Of a stretch of 64,000 nt of DNA, positions 32,834 through 41,432 are shown one piece after another (the stretch's first letter is position 1; the number at the start of each line of letters is the position of its first letter). A model generated the notes under the pieces. That model saw nothing but the letters and a program-made list of their open reading frames with translations, did no database searches and was not told the origin of the DNA. This stretch comes from a bacterium (lineage in GTDB: Bacteria > Planctomycetota > Planctomycetia > Planctomycetales > Planctomycetaceae), in the NCBI GenBank assembly GCA_016125225.1, contig WGME01000025.1:1-64000 (forward strand), read 5' to 3'. The position numbers were made by a program, and so were the translations under genes.

Positions 32834-33492
32834 GCCGCCACCCCGCTTTTCCACTCCGGGGTGAATTCCGCGAACGGGTTATTCGCAGGTGTGGCAGCCA
32901 GCTTGCCAGACCATTGCACCTCACTGAGATTGATGCTGAAATGATCGATCAGAGCATGCCCCAAGAGATGCCGGTTGATGCCGCGCTTCAGATAGCTGAA
33001 TTCGCAACCATCCATGCAGGCGATGCGAACATGCAGGTCGTCTTGTGCTTCGAGGACCACATATCGGTCGTCACCGGCTTTGCCAATCGCTAGGAATCCT
33101 TCGAGCGGTTCCCAATCGTATGGCGTGTGCGGCCCGCTGATCGCAGCCGAGACGGGCTCGTCGTGCTCCGCCACCAGCTTGACGGCTGCCCTCACCGAGA
33201 GATTTCGGAAGCGCTTCCGTTTTTCGGCAATCGCGTCCCATGATCCAGCGATAGCCATGTAAGTGCGGGCAGTCCGTTCTGAGAATTCGCAGTTGCCAGC
33301 TATCCACTGGCTGAATTGACCGTGTGGAATTCGCTCTTTCGCCCGCAACAGGAGTTCCCCGGCCACCTTGGCGTGGTCGAGTGCCTGAGTAGCGAGTTCT
33401 CTGATCGTCTGATGGCGTTGATTGAGTTCTGCCAGCTCGGAAGCGAGTAGAACCGCATTGTCAGTCCGTTGGTCTGTCGCAATAATCGTCAT
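32830..33492 (-). CDS. DUF3102-family protein
   Basis: 220 residues. The N-terminal half (ELNQRHQTIRELATQALDHAKVAGELLLRAKERIPHGQFSQWIAGNCEFSERTARTYMAIA) is the DUF3102 helical domain common in phage and plasmid regulators. The C-terminal half is beta-rich (DRYVVLEAQDDLHVRIACMDGCEF) and not recognised. It is first of the coupled run into the initiator and helicase genes. Confidence 0.75.
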   Translation of the reverse strand: MTIIATDQRTDNAVLLASELAELNQRHQTIRELATQALDHAKVAGELLLRAKERIPHGQFSQWIAGNCEFSERTARTYMAIAGSWDAIAEKRKRFRNLSVRAAVKLVAEHDEPVSAAISGPHTPYDWEPLEGFLAIGKAGDDRYVVLEAQDDLHVRIACMDGCEFSYLKRGINRHLLGHALIDHFSINLSEVQWSGKLAATPANNPFAEFTPEWKSGVAA

Positions 33493-33534
33493 TGTCGATG
33501 GTCTCCACATCGACGGTTGCGGTTACAGCCCCGC

Positions 33535-33556
33535 TGGCAGCCACCAGCGGGCGCAC
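33535..33556. other. GC hairpin between DUF1580 and DUF3102 genes
   Basis: CCCGCTGG/CCAGCGGG form an 8-bp stem with a 6-base loop. No T-run follows, so termination is doubtful; it could attenuate the replication operon. Confidence 0.35.
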
Positions 33557-33567
33557 CGCCCGTCTGG

Positions 33568-33861
33568 TTAGCGTGTTGCCAGAGCCGCCATTGCTGCCTC
33601 TGCCTGCCGCTGACGACGAGATTTGACAGCCGCCTCGGTCTCGCGCGGGCTGGTATCATCAGCGTTCAGTCGCTCGATGAATCGCCGGACAGCTTCGCGG
33701 CTTGTGTACCGCAGACCACCGACGAGGATGGATTCGAGCTTCACCCCGCGAATGCCGCTCAGACGCCAGCGATGCATGGTCTGCATGCAGGGACGTTTGG
33801 GAAATTCTGACCGCGCCTCGGGAAAATGGATCAGCTCTTCTGAGTCGATGTCGATTGCCAT
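33568..33861 (-). CDS. DUF1580 protein
   Basis: 97 residues: ELIHFPEARSEFPKRPCMQTMHRWRLSGIRGVKLESILVGGLRYTSREAVRRFIERL is the planctomycete-specific DUF1580 pattern, an HTH/excisionase-like fold that recognises DNA. It sits between the integrase region and the replication operon, where a directionality factor or early regulator would be placed. Confidence 0.85.
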   Translation of the reverse strand: MAIDIDSEELIHFPEARSEFPKRPCMQTMHRWRLSGIRGVKLESILVGGLRYTSREAVRRFIERLNADDTSPRETEAAVKSRRQRQAEAAMAALATR

Positions 33862-33972
33862 TGCGTACGCCTCGCGTCGTCACGCTCAATCGAAGTGATT
33901 GAACATGCGACGAGACGTATCACAGCAACAGACAGAAAAATGGTCGATTTTAAGATGAATCTAAGTTATTGC

Positions 33973-35010
33973 TTAGATTGCCGCGAATCGATATCGCTTC
34001 GTGCTACGCACGTCATCTGGGATCGTAACCCCGATAACTCGCAGCAAGTCTCTGAGCTTTGTAATATGCACTGCCTTGGCGTTACTGCCTGTCATTTCTA
34101 TGCCACACTCTTCAGCAGCAGTCGCAAAAGCACCGAGATTCAAGCCCTCTTCACCTGCTTCTAAGATCTTGCAGGCCAGCCGGAATGTTTTCGGGGGAAT
34201 CTGGCTCGTTGAAGCCCCCATTCTTTCAAAAGTGCAGGAATCTCCCTGCGCAACAATATCGAGGTAGCATGCGTGCTCTTCACTGGTGGCCAGAAACCGG
34301 ATGGCCGCTTCGAGCGTCATTTGCCGCTGGTCATCAAGGAACCGCCGCACCGGATCTACGCCATCATGTTTCCATCGGGGCTGAATGACATCGCTGTGTT
34401 TTCGATAGGCGACATCTATGAGTCTGATGCATACTAAGCCACGCCACGCGAGCGCTGACGATATCCCTGTCTGTCGTGCCCCACATGGAGTATGGACTGC
34501 GATTGGTGCGCCATCAATTGGCGCGATAAAGAACGGCTGAAAGTCATCACGGCAGTGGCGGCGCTCATTCTCAGGGATCTCCCAGAGAACTGGCTCAATT
34601 GCCTTGAGGAGCCAGCGGATTCCATCGCATGGCCTGCTGGGGTTTATCAGAGATTGTTGCCAAGGTGATTGCGGATTTGTTGTGACCGGGCAGGAAATGG
34701 AGACGAAAGTACAGAACTCACTGAGCCCGAATTCTCTGGAGTGTTGAAGTAGTTGCCTGGCAAGAGCCTTTTCATCGACAGACCACTTTGCTGCCGAGTG
34801 AGACCAGCGACCCAATTTCTGGAATGGGGCCCCGTCACCGCTGATCGCATCTTGAGATAATTGCACCAGCATTTCCCGCACTCGATTTTCATCAAGCCCG
34901 CTGCGAAAGCTGGTCACGATCAATTTCGGGCAGATCACTTTCATCTGCCACGGCCACCATTTATCGGCTGCTTCGTAATGCTGCTCTGACCATGTGGATT
35001 CGACTGCCAT
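33973..35010 (-). CDS. Hypothetical protein
   Basis: 345 residues from ATG 35010 (MAVESTWSEQHY), which has AGGGG at good spacing; starts at 35037 or 35055 are possible. Soluble, with RWSHSAAKWSVDEKALARQLL, FCTFVSISCPVTTNPQ and PFFIAPIDGAPIAVHTPCG. No recognised fold. Composition is more AT-rich than the replication block, so it may be a separate acquisition beside the integrase. No link to a known defence family found. Confidence 0.55.
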   Translation of the reverse strand: MAVESTWSEQHYEAADKWWPWQMKVICPKLIVTSFRSGLDENRVREMLVQLSQDAISGDGAPFQKLGRWSHSAAKWSVDEKALARQLLQHSREFGLSEFCTFVSISCPVTTNPQSPWQQSLINPSRPCDGIRWLLKAIEPVLWEIPENERRHCRDDFQPFFIAPIDGAPIAVHTPCGARQTGISSALAWRGLVCIRLIDVAYRKHSDVIQPRWKHDGVDPVRRFLDDQRQMTLEAAIRFLATSEEHACYLDIVAQGDSCTFERMGASTSQIPPKTFRLACKILEAGEEGLNLGAFATAAEECGIEMTGSNAKAVHITKLRDLLRVIGVTIPDDVRSTKRYRFAAI

Positions 35011-35129
35011 TTTCACCAGCCCCTGAAAGCCGGTCATCCTGAGGGAAAAGAGCAACGCGCCAGGCGATTCAGGTGTCCGCCGTTCGCCCGCTAAAGCTAG
35101 GCGCGTGCTGACTCATCGTACCACACTGG

Positions 35130-36212
35130 TCAACCGATCTTCGCGGCGACTTCAGCCGCGAGTTTGTCCATCTTGCGGGAATAATTCGCCGTCATATCTG
35201 GGCGGGCGTGCCCGGCCATCGCCTGGGCAGCTTCGATGCCGAAACTGTCACGCACCTCGGTTGTGACGTTGTGACGCAACCAGTGAGCCGTGAATCGGGG
35301 GAGTTCCAGCTTCTCGGACGCACTGGCGATGCAGTTGCTGTAATGCTTGCGACTGATTTGGAAGAGTCGGGCATCGGGAGAGGCCTTGAGATACTTCAAC
35401 AGCAATGCCTGAGAGCGCGGACCGAAGAACAGTTTCCGTTCCTGTTCATGGTGCATGGTCTTATGGTCGACCAGATTGGCCACCCATATCGATCCAGACC
35501 GATCGATCATTCCCGAAGTGAGCATGATCAATTCCCCCGGACGAGCCGCGGTCAAGAGCTGCAGTGACATCAGGTCCGACACGAGAGGGGAGACGATTGC
35601 CTTCACAGCGTCCACATGTTCGACGGGGACCGCCTGCCGCTTTGGACGGTCTTTGGCTTCAGTCTTTCCCCGTCGCAAGGCTGCGACAGTTTCCAGGCGT
35701 TGTAGCGTCTTGATATCCGCCAATTCGTTGGCTACACCCCAGCGGAACACCGCCCGGACCCGGCCGACAGACTTGTTCACGAAAATCCGCGTCCAGCCCT
35801 TCGCGACCATCGCGTTCCGTGCTGCAACGAGTTGCAAGGGCCCGAAGTCGCGACACGGGAGCAACCCGTACAGGGAGACGACGGGAGACATGGCCGACTT
35901 GAAGCAATCCACCTCGGCAGTGGGCTTGCCATTCTTCACGTAGTGTCGTTCCGCATGGTCCAGGAACGCTAACCAGAGTTCTGCGATCGAGGGACCGGGG
36001 TCTACCACATTTCCTACCACGTTTGGCGAAACGCGGGCGATAGGGTCGATCATCCGACCCGATGCGAACTTGGCAACCAGTTCGCCATACTTTCGACGGG
36101 AATCCTCGGAACCGAATGGCCCGAGATAGAAATCTTTTCCGCTGATCCTCACCCGGGCTTGCCCGCTGGGTTTGTGGAAAAGATAAGCAGGAATCTGAGA
36201 CTTCTGGCGTGG
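35130..36212 (-). CDS. int: Tyrosine integrase of the tRNA-Asn element
   Basis: 360 residues from ATG 36212 with GGGAG about 10 bases upstream. An AP2-like/arm-binding N-terminus (YLFHKPSGQARVRISGKDFYLGPFGS) and SAM-like core precede the catalytic domain: TAARPGELIMLTSG (Arg), TAHWLRHNVTTEV (HxxR, about 310) and MAGHARPDMTANYSRK (His, Tyr nucleophile, about 335). The set is complete, so the enzyme could be active. It starts about 145 bases from the tRNA-Asn 3' end and reads in the same direction as the tRNA. Confidence 0.9.
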   Translation of the reverse strand, partial: PRQKSQIPAYLFHKPSGQARVRISGKDFYLGPFGSEDSRRKYGELVAKFASGRMIDPIARVSPNVVGNVVDPGPSIAELWLAFLDHAERHYVKNGKPTAEVDCFKSAMSPVVSLYGLLPCRDFGPLQLVAARNAMVAKGWTRIFVNKSVGRVRAVFRWGVANELADIKTLQRLETVAALRRGKTEAKDRPKRQAVPVEHVDAVKAIVSPLVSDLMSLQLLTAARPGELIMLTSGMIDRSGSIWVANLVDHKTMHHEQERKLFFGPRSQALLLKYLKASPDARLFQISRKHYSNCIASASEKLELPRFTAHWLRHNVTTEVRDSFGIEAAQAMAGHARPDMTANYSRKMDKLAAEVAAKIG

Positions 36213-36355
36213 CATCGTGCGGTACTCCCGGCGAATTGTGGTAGTTGTACCACGATTCATTCAGGCGTTTTGACCGCACTGCCGACCACCGGCAGGTATC
36301 GTAAGTCTCGATTCGGCTTTGGGTTGCGTTGGTAGTCACAACCCGAGAGAAACAA

Positions 36356-36376
36356 GCTCCTCGACTAGGGCTCGAA
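36356..36376. repeat. Right attachment repeat (within tRNA-Asn 3' end)
   Basis: 21 bases identical to 13497-13517; covers part of the T loop, the 3' T stem and the acceptor strand of the tRNA-Asn gene, plus its discriminator base. Confidence 0.9.
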
Positions 36377-36429
36377 CCTAGAACCTAGCGGTTAACAGCC
36401 GCTCGCTCTACCAATTGAGCTATCGAGGA
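36357..36429 (-). tRNA. tRNA-Asn(GTT)
   Basis: A 73-base cloverleaf on the minus strand: acceptor TCCTCGA/TCGAGGA, D arm GCTC...GAGC, anticodon stem AGCGG/CCGCT with loop CTGTTAA (anticodon GTT, Asn), T arm CTAGG-TTCGAGC-CCTAG, discriminator G. CCA is not encoded. The gene is intact because the element restored its 3' end on integration. Confidence 0.95.
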
Positions 36430-37027
36430 AGGTTGAGGGGATGGTAATTGACCGGCTTAGGTTTTGCAAGACTTCCCAAATTTCGAACAAAAGCCTTGGC
36501 CCGAAAGAGCTTGGCCAATGCGAATCGATTGAGCGGGGTAGCCGAAAGTGGAAAGGATTGAGGCAGCAGTCTGTGTTGGGTGCGCCAGCGGATGGCCGAT
36601 GGGTGATTCGGCGCAAACTTGTCATTTTCTACCAATCGTGATGCCGGAAAAAATGAACACAAGATTACGTGCTATGTGTTTAGGTGTTGTGTTTAGAAGA
36701 GCACAACACCCGGTCCTAAACATCTTGAACAGCCTGCGTCACAATTCTCCGAGAAAACAGCGATCCCTATGAGGCAGAAGCAGAAGGTGTGCTGCCCCGG
36801 TTAATCAAGTTCATCTAGCTACCAAGAACTGATCGATGCAGTCCTACTCGCGTTGAGTCTTGTCTCAACTGCCGGGTATTGGTTAGTTGGCATTTGAAGT
36901 GCCGGTGCATTCAGGCTTGGATCATGCCACCACATGATCGTACGCCGAAGCAGGGTACTTCAGTTTCCATACCCCCACCGTTTTATTCGACGTTGAGGTG
37001 GCAGTCTCCTGGTGCGGATTTGGGTTC
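36430..37027. other. Intergenic stretch, nothing recognised
   Basis: Roughly 600 bases behind the tRNA 5' side and the DUF1398 stop. It must hold the tRNA-Asn promoter. Reading frames on both strands are short and of poor composition; I see no gene, repeat or RNA. Confidence 0.5.
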
Positions 37028-37447
37028 TCATTCGGCGGCTGTGGGGATCAGGGCCGGTGGGAATTGTTCGGTATGGCAATCGCCGTTGCGTCCGAAGTAG
37101 ATGACACGTCTGCCAGTGATCTGGACGAAATAACCCACGCAACCTGCGTCCCGAGTTTTAGCGATGAATTCGCAGTATGTATGCTCATTTCTCTGACTCT
37201 GGCGAACGGCAGCCTCAACGGCAGAAGGAGAAAACTCGGCTGCAATCGTATGCGATTCATGGGGGGCGGCGACGACCAGTGAATCACCATCCTGAAGATA
37301 GTAGGTGATTTCCTGACGGTTATAGTCAGCATGGTAGCGTTCCACACCAATCTCGGAGAGCCTGCCGACGACGACCGGGAAAGAGATTTCCCCAGTTAAG
37401 GCACCTTGTGCACAAGTTTGAATGATCTGTGTCTGTTCTGCGTTCAT
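37028..37447 (-). CDS. DUF1398 family protein
   Basis: 139 residues from ATG 37447 (MNAEQTQIIQTCAQGA). GEISFPVVVGRLSEIGVERYHADYNRQEITYY is the DUF1398 signature. The family is small and cytoplasmic with no defined activity. It lies 28 bases downstream of a MarR-family gene on the same strand, so the MarR protein probably controls it. Confidence 0.85.
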   Translation of the reverse strand: MNAEQTQIIQTCAQGALTGEISFPVVVGRLSEIGVERYHADYNRQEITYYLQDGDSLVVAAPHESHTIAAEFSPSAVEAAVRQSQRNEHTYCEFIAKTRDAGCVGYFVQITGRRVIYFGRNGDCHTEQFPPALIPTAAE

Positions 37448-37475
37448 GATAGCTCCTGGATTTGAGAGTTTTCGT

Positions 37476-37934
37476 TCAATCGACAGGCAACACTTTCCAT
37501 CCATGACGACGAACGATTTCCTGCAGCAACTTGACCAGCCGTGCTTGCTCCTCGGGCTGGAGATGGCCGAAAAATTCGTGATCATTTTCGTCAGCGAGCT
37601 GAGCCAAGATCGGTACGAGCTTTTTTCCGGCAGCGGTCAGTTCGATGGTGTGATACCGCCGGTCTTCATCCGATGGCGATCGCAGGGCCAATTTTTTCTG
37701 ACACAGGCGCTCGACAAGTTTGGAGACGGCTCCGCGGGTCATGCCGATGGACTCCGCAAGCTGACTGGGATGAGCGGTTCCCGTATCAAACATCTGACGT
37801 AAGAGCACCCATTCAGCCACGGTGACACCCTGCGACTCAACCTTTCTTGCGAAGGAGTGAGAGACATGATTGGAGACGTAGCGCAGCCAGTACCCCGCGT
37901 GATGTTCCAGGGTGCTCGGCTTTTTTCTGGCCAT
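37476..37934 (-). CDS. MarR-family transcriptional regulator
   Basis: 152 residues with the full MarR winged-helix layout: LRYVSNHVSHSFARKVESQGVTVAEWVLLRQMFDTGTAHPSQLAESIGMTRGAVSKLVERLCQKKLALRSPSDEDRRYHTIELTAAGKK in blocks of helix, recognition helix (GAVSKLVERL) and beta wing (DEDRRYHTI). MarR dimers bind palindromes; a perfect 16-bp palindrome lies 19 bases upstream of the start. It forms an operon with the DUF1398 gene. Confidence 0.9.
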   Translation of the reverse strand: MARKKPSTLEHHAGYWLRYVSNHVSHSFARKVESQGVTVAEWVLLRQMFDTGTAHPSQLAESIGMTRGAVSKLVERLCQKKLALRSPSDEDRRYHTIELTAAGKKLVPILAQLADENDHEFFGHLQPEEQARLVKLLQEIVRRHGWKVLPVD

Positions 37935-37952
37935 GTTTTATCCCGTCCATAC

Positions 37953-37968
37953 AGTTTCCTAGGAAACT
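37953..37968. promoter_or_regulatory. Palindromic MarR operator
   Basis: AGTTTCCTAGGAAACT is a perfect 16-bp palindrome, 19-34 bases before the MarR start codon and inside the region where its promoter must lie. Palindromes of this type are known MarR-family operators. Confidence 0.8.
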
Positions 37969-38127
37969 ATATCCACACGATTATCGCTGGTCAATGGCTG
38001 CTGAAGTGCAGAGTTCAGCAGAAGTGGTAAGCCCATCCCAGCTGCTACCCTTGCACGATCGTCGGCGGGTTCGCATCATCTGAGGGCGTAAGTGCGTCCG
38101 TGAATTCACCGCAGGGAAGGGTCTCGC

Positions 38128-38874
38128 ATGTCTGACGGATCAGCCGCTCCGAAAAAACGACGGGTGGTGCTCAAACTGAGTGGCGAAAGCTTCTGCCGCA
38201 GTGGCGAGATGGGCATCAGCCTGTCGGAACTTTCGATCATCTGTGAACAGATCAAGGCGGTGGTCGCCCATGACGTGGAACTTGCCATCGTTTGTGGCGG
38301 CGGCAATATTCTCCGCGGTAAAGAGTTTTCGGCGGTCAATTCCACCATTGTCGCCTCCACGGCCCATTACATGGGGATGCTCGCGACGGTGATCAATGCC
38401 CTCGCCTTGCAAGACGCCTTGGAAGCCTGTGGTGTTTCGACCCGCGTGCAGAGTGCCATTCGCATGGAAGGGGTGGCGGAACCGTTTATCCGTCGGCGTT
38501 GCATTCGGCATCTCCAGAAGGGCCGCGTGGTGATTCTCGCTGCGGGAACCGGTAGCCCATTCGTCACCACCGATACCGCCGCCGCTTTGCGAGCCCGGGA
38601 ACTGGATGCCGAACTGCTGGTGAAAGCCACCCGTGTCGATGGCGTGTACTCGGCCGATCCGCTGAAGAACCCGCATGCCGTTCGGTATACGGAAATCTCG
38701 TATCAGGACGTGCTGCGACAGAACCTGCAAGTGATGGACGCCACGGCGATTCATCATTGCCTGGAACACAACATCCCCATCGTGGTCCTCAATTACCAGA
38801 AGCCCGGCAACATCGAGCGGGCCATCGCCGGTGAACGCCTCGGCACTCGGGTGAGCGCCAATCCGGCGACATGA
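38128..38874 (+). CDS. pyrH: UMP kinase
   Basis: 248 residues. [12 protein letters not shown] (phosphate loop), [10 protein letters not shown] (GGGN box), [21 protein letters not shown] and [22 protein letters not shown] are all diagnostic for bacterial PyrH, the amino-acid-kinase-fold enzyme that converts UMP to UDP with ATP. AGGGAAGGG precedes the ATG. The gene is followed by frr at about 100 bases, the usual bacterial order. Confidence 0.95.
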   Translation: MSDGSAAPKKRRVVLKLSGESFCRSGEMGISLSELSIICEQIKAVVAHDVELAIVCGGGNILRGKEFSAVNSTIVASTAHYMGMLATVINALALQDALEACGVSTRVQSAIRMEGVAEPFIRRRCIRHLQKGRVVILAAGTGSPFVTTDTAAALRARELDAELLVKATRVDGVYSADPLKNPHAVRYTEISYQDVLRQNLQVMDATAIHHCLEHNIPIVVLNYQKPGNIERAIAGERLGTRVSANPAT

Positions 38875-38978
38875 GTTGTCGCTGCGAGGCGACCGTCGAG
38901 CGCTCGGTTCCACCTCGCGGCGAATTCGGATACCCTGCATGACTGGTGGATCTGGAATTTCGGCTGAAGGCACGCAGC

Positions 38979-39539
38979 ATGACTCCTGAAGAAATTTTGT
39001 TCGACGCGGAAGAACGCATGGAGAAGGCGGCGGATGTCGTCCAGCACCAGTATCAGGGCTTGCGAACAGGCCGTGCCAACCCTGGCCTGGTCGATTCCAT
39101 CCGAGTCGATTACTACGGTTCGCCGACACCGCTCAAACAAGTGGCGACCATCAGTGTGCCGGAACCGCAGCAGATTCTGATTCGCCCGTTCGATGCCGGG
39201 ACGATCGGCGAAATTTCGAAAGCGATTCAGGCGAGCGATGTCGGGCTGGCCCCGAATTCCGATGGCCGCGTGATCCGCTTGAATGTCCCCGCACTTTCGA
39301 CAGAACGCCGCAAGCAACTGGTTGCTCGCGTGAAAGATCTGGCAGAAGAAGCTCGCGTATCGATCCGCAACATCCGCCGCGATGCCAACAAGCATGCCGA
39401 TCAGTTGCTAAAAGACAAGTTGCTGAGTGAAGACCTGCATGTAGGCCTGAAGGACGACATTCAGGAATTGACCAAGAAGTTCGAAGGCAAAGTCAATTCG
39501 CTCGCCGAGTCCAAAGAGACGGAAGTGATGGAACAGTAG
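38979..39539 (+). CDS. frr: Ribosome recycling factor
   Basis: 186 residues from ATG 38979 (MTPEEILFDAEERM), the usual length; a GTG at 38946 would add 11 codons. LRTGRANPGLVDSIRVDYYGSPTPLKQVA, RPFDAGTIGEISKAI and RRDANKHADQLLKDKLLSED are the hallmark segments. RRF splits post-termination ribosomes with EF-G. It lies downstream of pyrH in the same direction. Confidence 0.95.
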   Translation: MTPEEILFDAEERMEKAADVVQHQYQGLRTGRANPGLVDSIRVDYYGSPTPLKQVATISVPEPQQILIRPFDAGTIGEISKAIQASDVGLAPNSDGRVIRLNVPALSTERRKQLVARVKDLAEEARVSIRNIRRDANKHADQLLKDKLLSEDLHVGLKDDIQELTKKFEGKVNSLAESKETEVMEQ

Positions 39540-39542
39540 TCG

Positions 39543-39636
39543 AGGGCCAAGGGCTGAGTGCTAAGAGCTGAGGGCAGGGAACTGGAACTCTCTCAGCACA
39601 GCCACTTGGCACTCATCTCTTATCACTTGGCCCTTA
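39543..39636. repeat. Imperfect inverted repeat behind frr
   Basis: AGGGCCAAG-GGCTGAGTGCTAAGAG at the left and CTCTTATCACTTGGCCCTT at the right end are partly complementary across about 90 bases, with near copies of the CTTGGC block between. It may be a terminator-like intergenic repeat of this genome. Confidence 0.45.
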
Positions 39637-40074
39637 TGAATACGCATGGCCCATCGGGACGATTCCGCTGGCAAACCAGATGGCCCAGCCGGCGATCCAC
39701 AGAAAGTATTTCATCCCTTGTGCGAGGGGATGCTTCGGCCAGGGTAACACTTGGGCCGCGATGCCGATGAGCAGGAATGGTGCAGTGAAGGCGGCAACCT
39801 GCCATGAAATCTCCATGCAGCAGCCCTGACCGCCGCGACTGATGCCCCCGATAAGCGGGCCAGTCACGCTCAGGAGGGTGCTGATGACTACCATGCGTTG
39901 ATGGTCCGGTCCCTCATCCAGGCCACGGTCCACAACGTAATAAACCAGCGTGGTCCAGAAGATCCACAAGATCAGGAACGTCCAGAGATGAAATGCCGTC
40001 CAGACGGATGATCTGGTCGGCTGGGCAATCGTTGCGAGCATAAGGCATCCCTTCGGACAGACTGGGCAGATCAT
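39634..40074 (-). CDS. Multi-pass membrane protein, hypothetical
   Basis: 146 residues with about four membrane spans (TAFHLWTFLILWIFWTTLVYYVV, ISTLLSVTGPLIGGI, WQVAAFTAPFLLIGIAAQVL, YFLWIAGWAIWFASGIV). The start is set by a 4-base overlap (ATGA) with the acyltransferase gene upstream. An N-terminal CPVCPKG could bind a metal if exposed. No known family; it probably works with the acyltransferase. Confidence 0.65.
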   Translation of the reverse strand: MICPVCPKGCLMLATIAQPTRSSVWTAFHLWTFLILWIFWTTLVYYVVDRGLDEGPDHQRMVVISTLLSVTGPLIGGISRGGQGCCMEISWQVAAFTAPFLLIGIAAQVLPWPKHPLAQGMKYFLWIAGWAIWFASGIVPMGHAYS

Positions 40075-41432
40075 TCACCATCGTGTTTTGATGGCGGCGC
40101 GTTAATCTCTGTCCAACGCATCAAGGTTGCCCGAAATTGTTCGAGGAGGGTAACGGTTTCCGCCTGCGTCAAACGGCGGTCGTCCCAGTTCCAGCTAATG
40201 GTCATGCGACCTGCCGTCGTAGCAACACCGAGTGAAATCGCGGTGAACGGCCGTAAGGGGGGCCAGAATTCCAGTAGCTCGGGGCGCAGGCCGGGTTGAT
40301 TTAAGGGCCAGCCTGCTACTGACCAGGGTTCTCCGAGATTGCTGAGCACAGCCGTTGTCGTAGCCCGATCCTGGGGTTGTAGCCACTTCATGTTGCCAAA
40401 CCAGCGGCGCGACCAATCGAGAATTCGTAAGAACGTGCGACCAGCCTTCCAGCGCTTGCACAGCGACAATTCCAGATGCACTGACCAGAGCAACCAGCGG
40501 TCATTCAAGCTCCCCGGCCGGCGATCGAGAAACAGCATGCCTACCTGATTGGCCACCAGGTCTTTCGTCAATTCCCCCTCGCGCAGGCTTTTCGGAAACA
40601 TGATGCGAATGGGCTTGCGAGTTTCTGGAGATTGCAATGCCACCAGTGATTGATGCACCACGCGAAACAATGCCGTCGCCATCAGATCGTTCAGCGTCAC
40701 CCCCAGCCGGCGTGATGTGTTCAGTAACTCTCTGGTTTCCGCCGCCGTGAACGTCAGACTCAACTCCGCCGGAGTGGACTTTTCCCCGGCAATAACGGCG
40801 GACGTTTGTCCTAAGGTGGCAGGGCGATGTGACACGTATTCGAGCAGGCCCGCGGCCCCGAGAATATCGTATGGACCATGCAGCCAGCGTTGCCAGGCCG
40901 TACAGGGCGGCCCCCCTCGCTGCTCCAGAGCCGACAGCGAAACAGAGACCGGCGGGGGCGAAGTGAGCGCGAAGTAGCGCTGCATCACTTTCGCAAGCCA
41001 GCCGAAAATGCCCAGTGCATCACTGATGACATGATGACATTGCAAAGTGATGATCACGGTTTCGGCGGTCTGATTGATCCAGCAGTGCAGTCCTGGTTGC
41101 TGTTGCAGATCGATGCGTGGAGTCTTGGTCCGGCATGGGGCCGGCTCAAACCGCAGCATCTCCTGAGTCGCCGTTCCCGCCACCAGTTCCCAGGACTCCC
41201 CGTCCGTTCGCCGCAAGCGGGCGGTCAGGAACGGCTGCGTCTCGACCAGTTGCCAGAAACTTTCCGACCACCGCGATTGATCGAGTTGGCCCGCCAGAGT
41301 CACCCGGAACCAGAATTCCATGGGATATTCGGCGTGGTCATCTGCCCGGAGAAACTCTTCGAAGTTGGTTAATTGCAAAGACCACGTTGATTGTGCATCC
41401 GGTGCCGCGGTGTTGACCACAATGACTTCCAT
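40071..41432 (-). CDS. Condensation-domain / WS-DGAT-like acyltransferase
   Basis: 453 residues in the chloramphenicol-acetyltransferase/condensation fold. CHHVISDALGI (about 130) is the HHxxxDG active-site motif. LGVTLNDLMATALFRVV and VLSNLGEPW match later core segments (the 'D-F-G-W' latch is degenerate). Such proteins move acyl groups to alcohols, amines or sugars. It is coupled by ATGA to a small membrane protein, so a lipid or envelope substrate is likely. Substrate unknown. Confidence 0.75.
   Translation of the reverse strand: MEVIVVNTAAPDAQSTWSLQLTNFEEFLRADDHAEYPMEFWFRVTLAGQLDQSRWSESFWQLVETQPFLTARLRRTDGESWELVAGTATQEMLRFEPAPCRTKTPRIDLQQQPGLHCWINQTAETVIITLQCHHVISDALGIFGWLAKVMQRYFALTSPPPVSVSLSALEQRGGPPCTAWQRWLHGPYDILGAAGLLEYVSHRPATLGQTSAVIAGEKSTPAELSLTFTAAETRELLNTSRRLGVTLNDLMATALFRVVHQSLVALQSPETRKPIRIMFPKSLREGELTKDLVANQVGMLFLDRRPGSLNDRWLLWSVHLELSLCKRWKAGRTFLRILDWSRRWFGNMKWLQPQDRATTTAVLSNLGEPWSVAGWPLNQPGLRPELLEFWPPLRPFTAISLGVATTAGRMTISWNWDDRRLTQAETVTLLEQFRATLMRWTEINAPPSKHDGE

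Larger units (their letters stand above)
13497..36429. mobile_element. Integrated element (prophage remnant or phage satellite) in tRNA-Asn(GTT)
   Basis: A 21-bp sequence at 13497-13517 is repeated exactly at 36356-36376, where it forms the T-arm-to-acceptor end of an intact tRNA-Asn gene. A complete tyrosine integrase gene lies just inside the right repeat. The geometry is that of tRNA-integrating elements: intact tRNA rebuilt on the integrase side, 3' tRNA fragment on the other. Between the repeats lie excisionase-like HTH genes, HNH endonuclease, phage-type replication genes, tape-measure and prohead-protease-like genes, and a central accessory block. I see no large terminase, portal, major capsid, tail fibre or lysin. 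The element is therefore either decayed or a satellite that depends on a helper phage. Confidence 0.85.
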
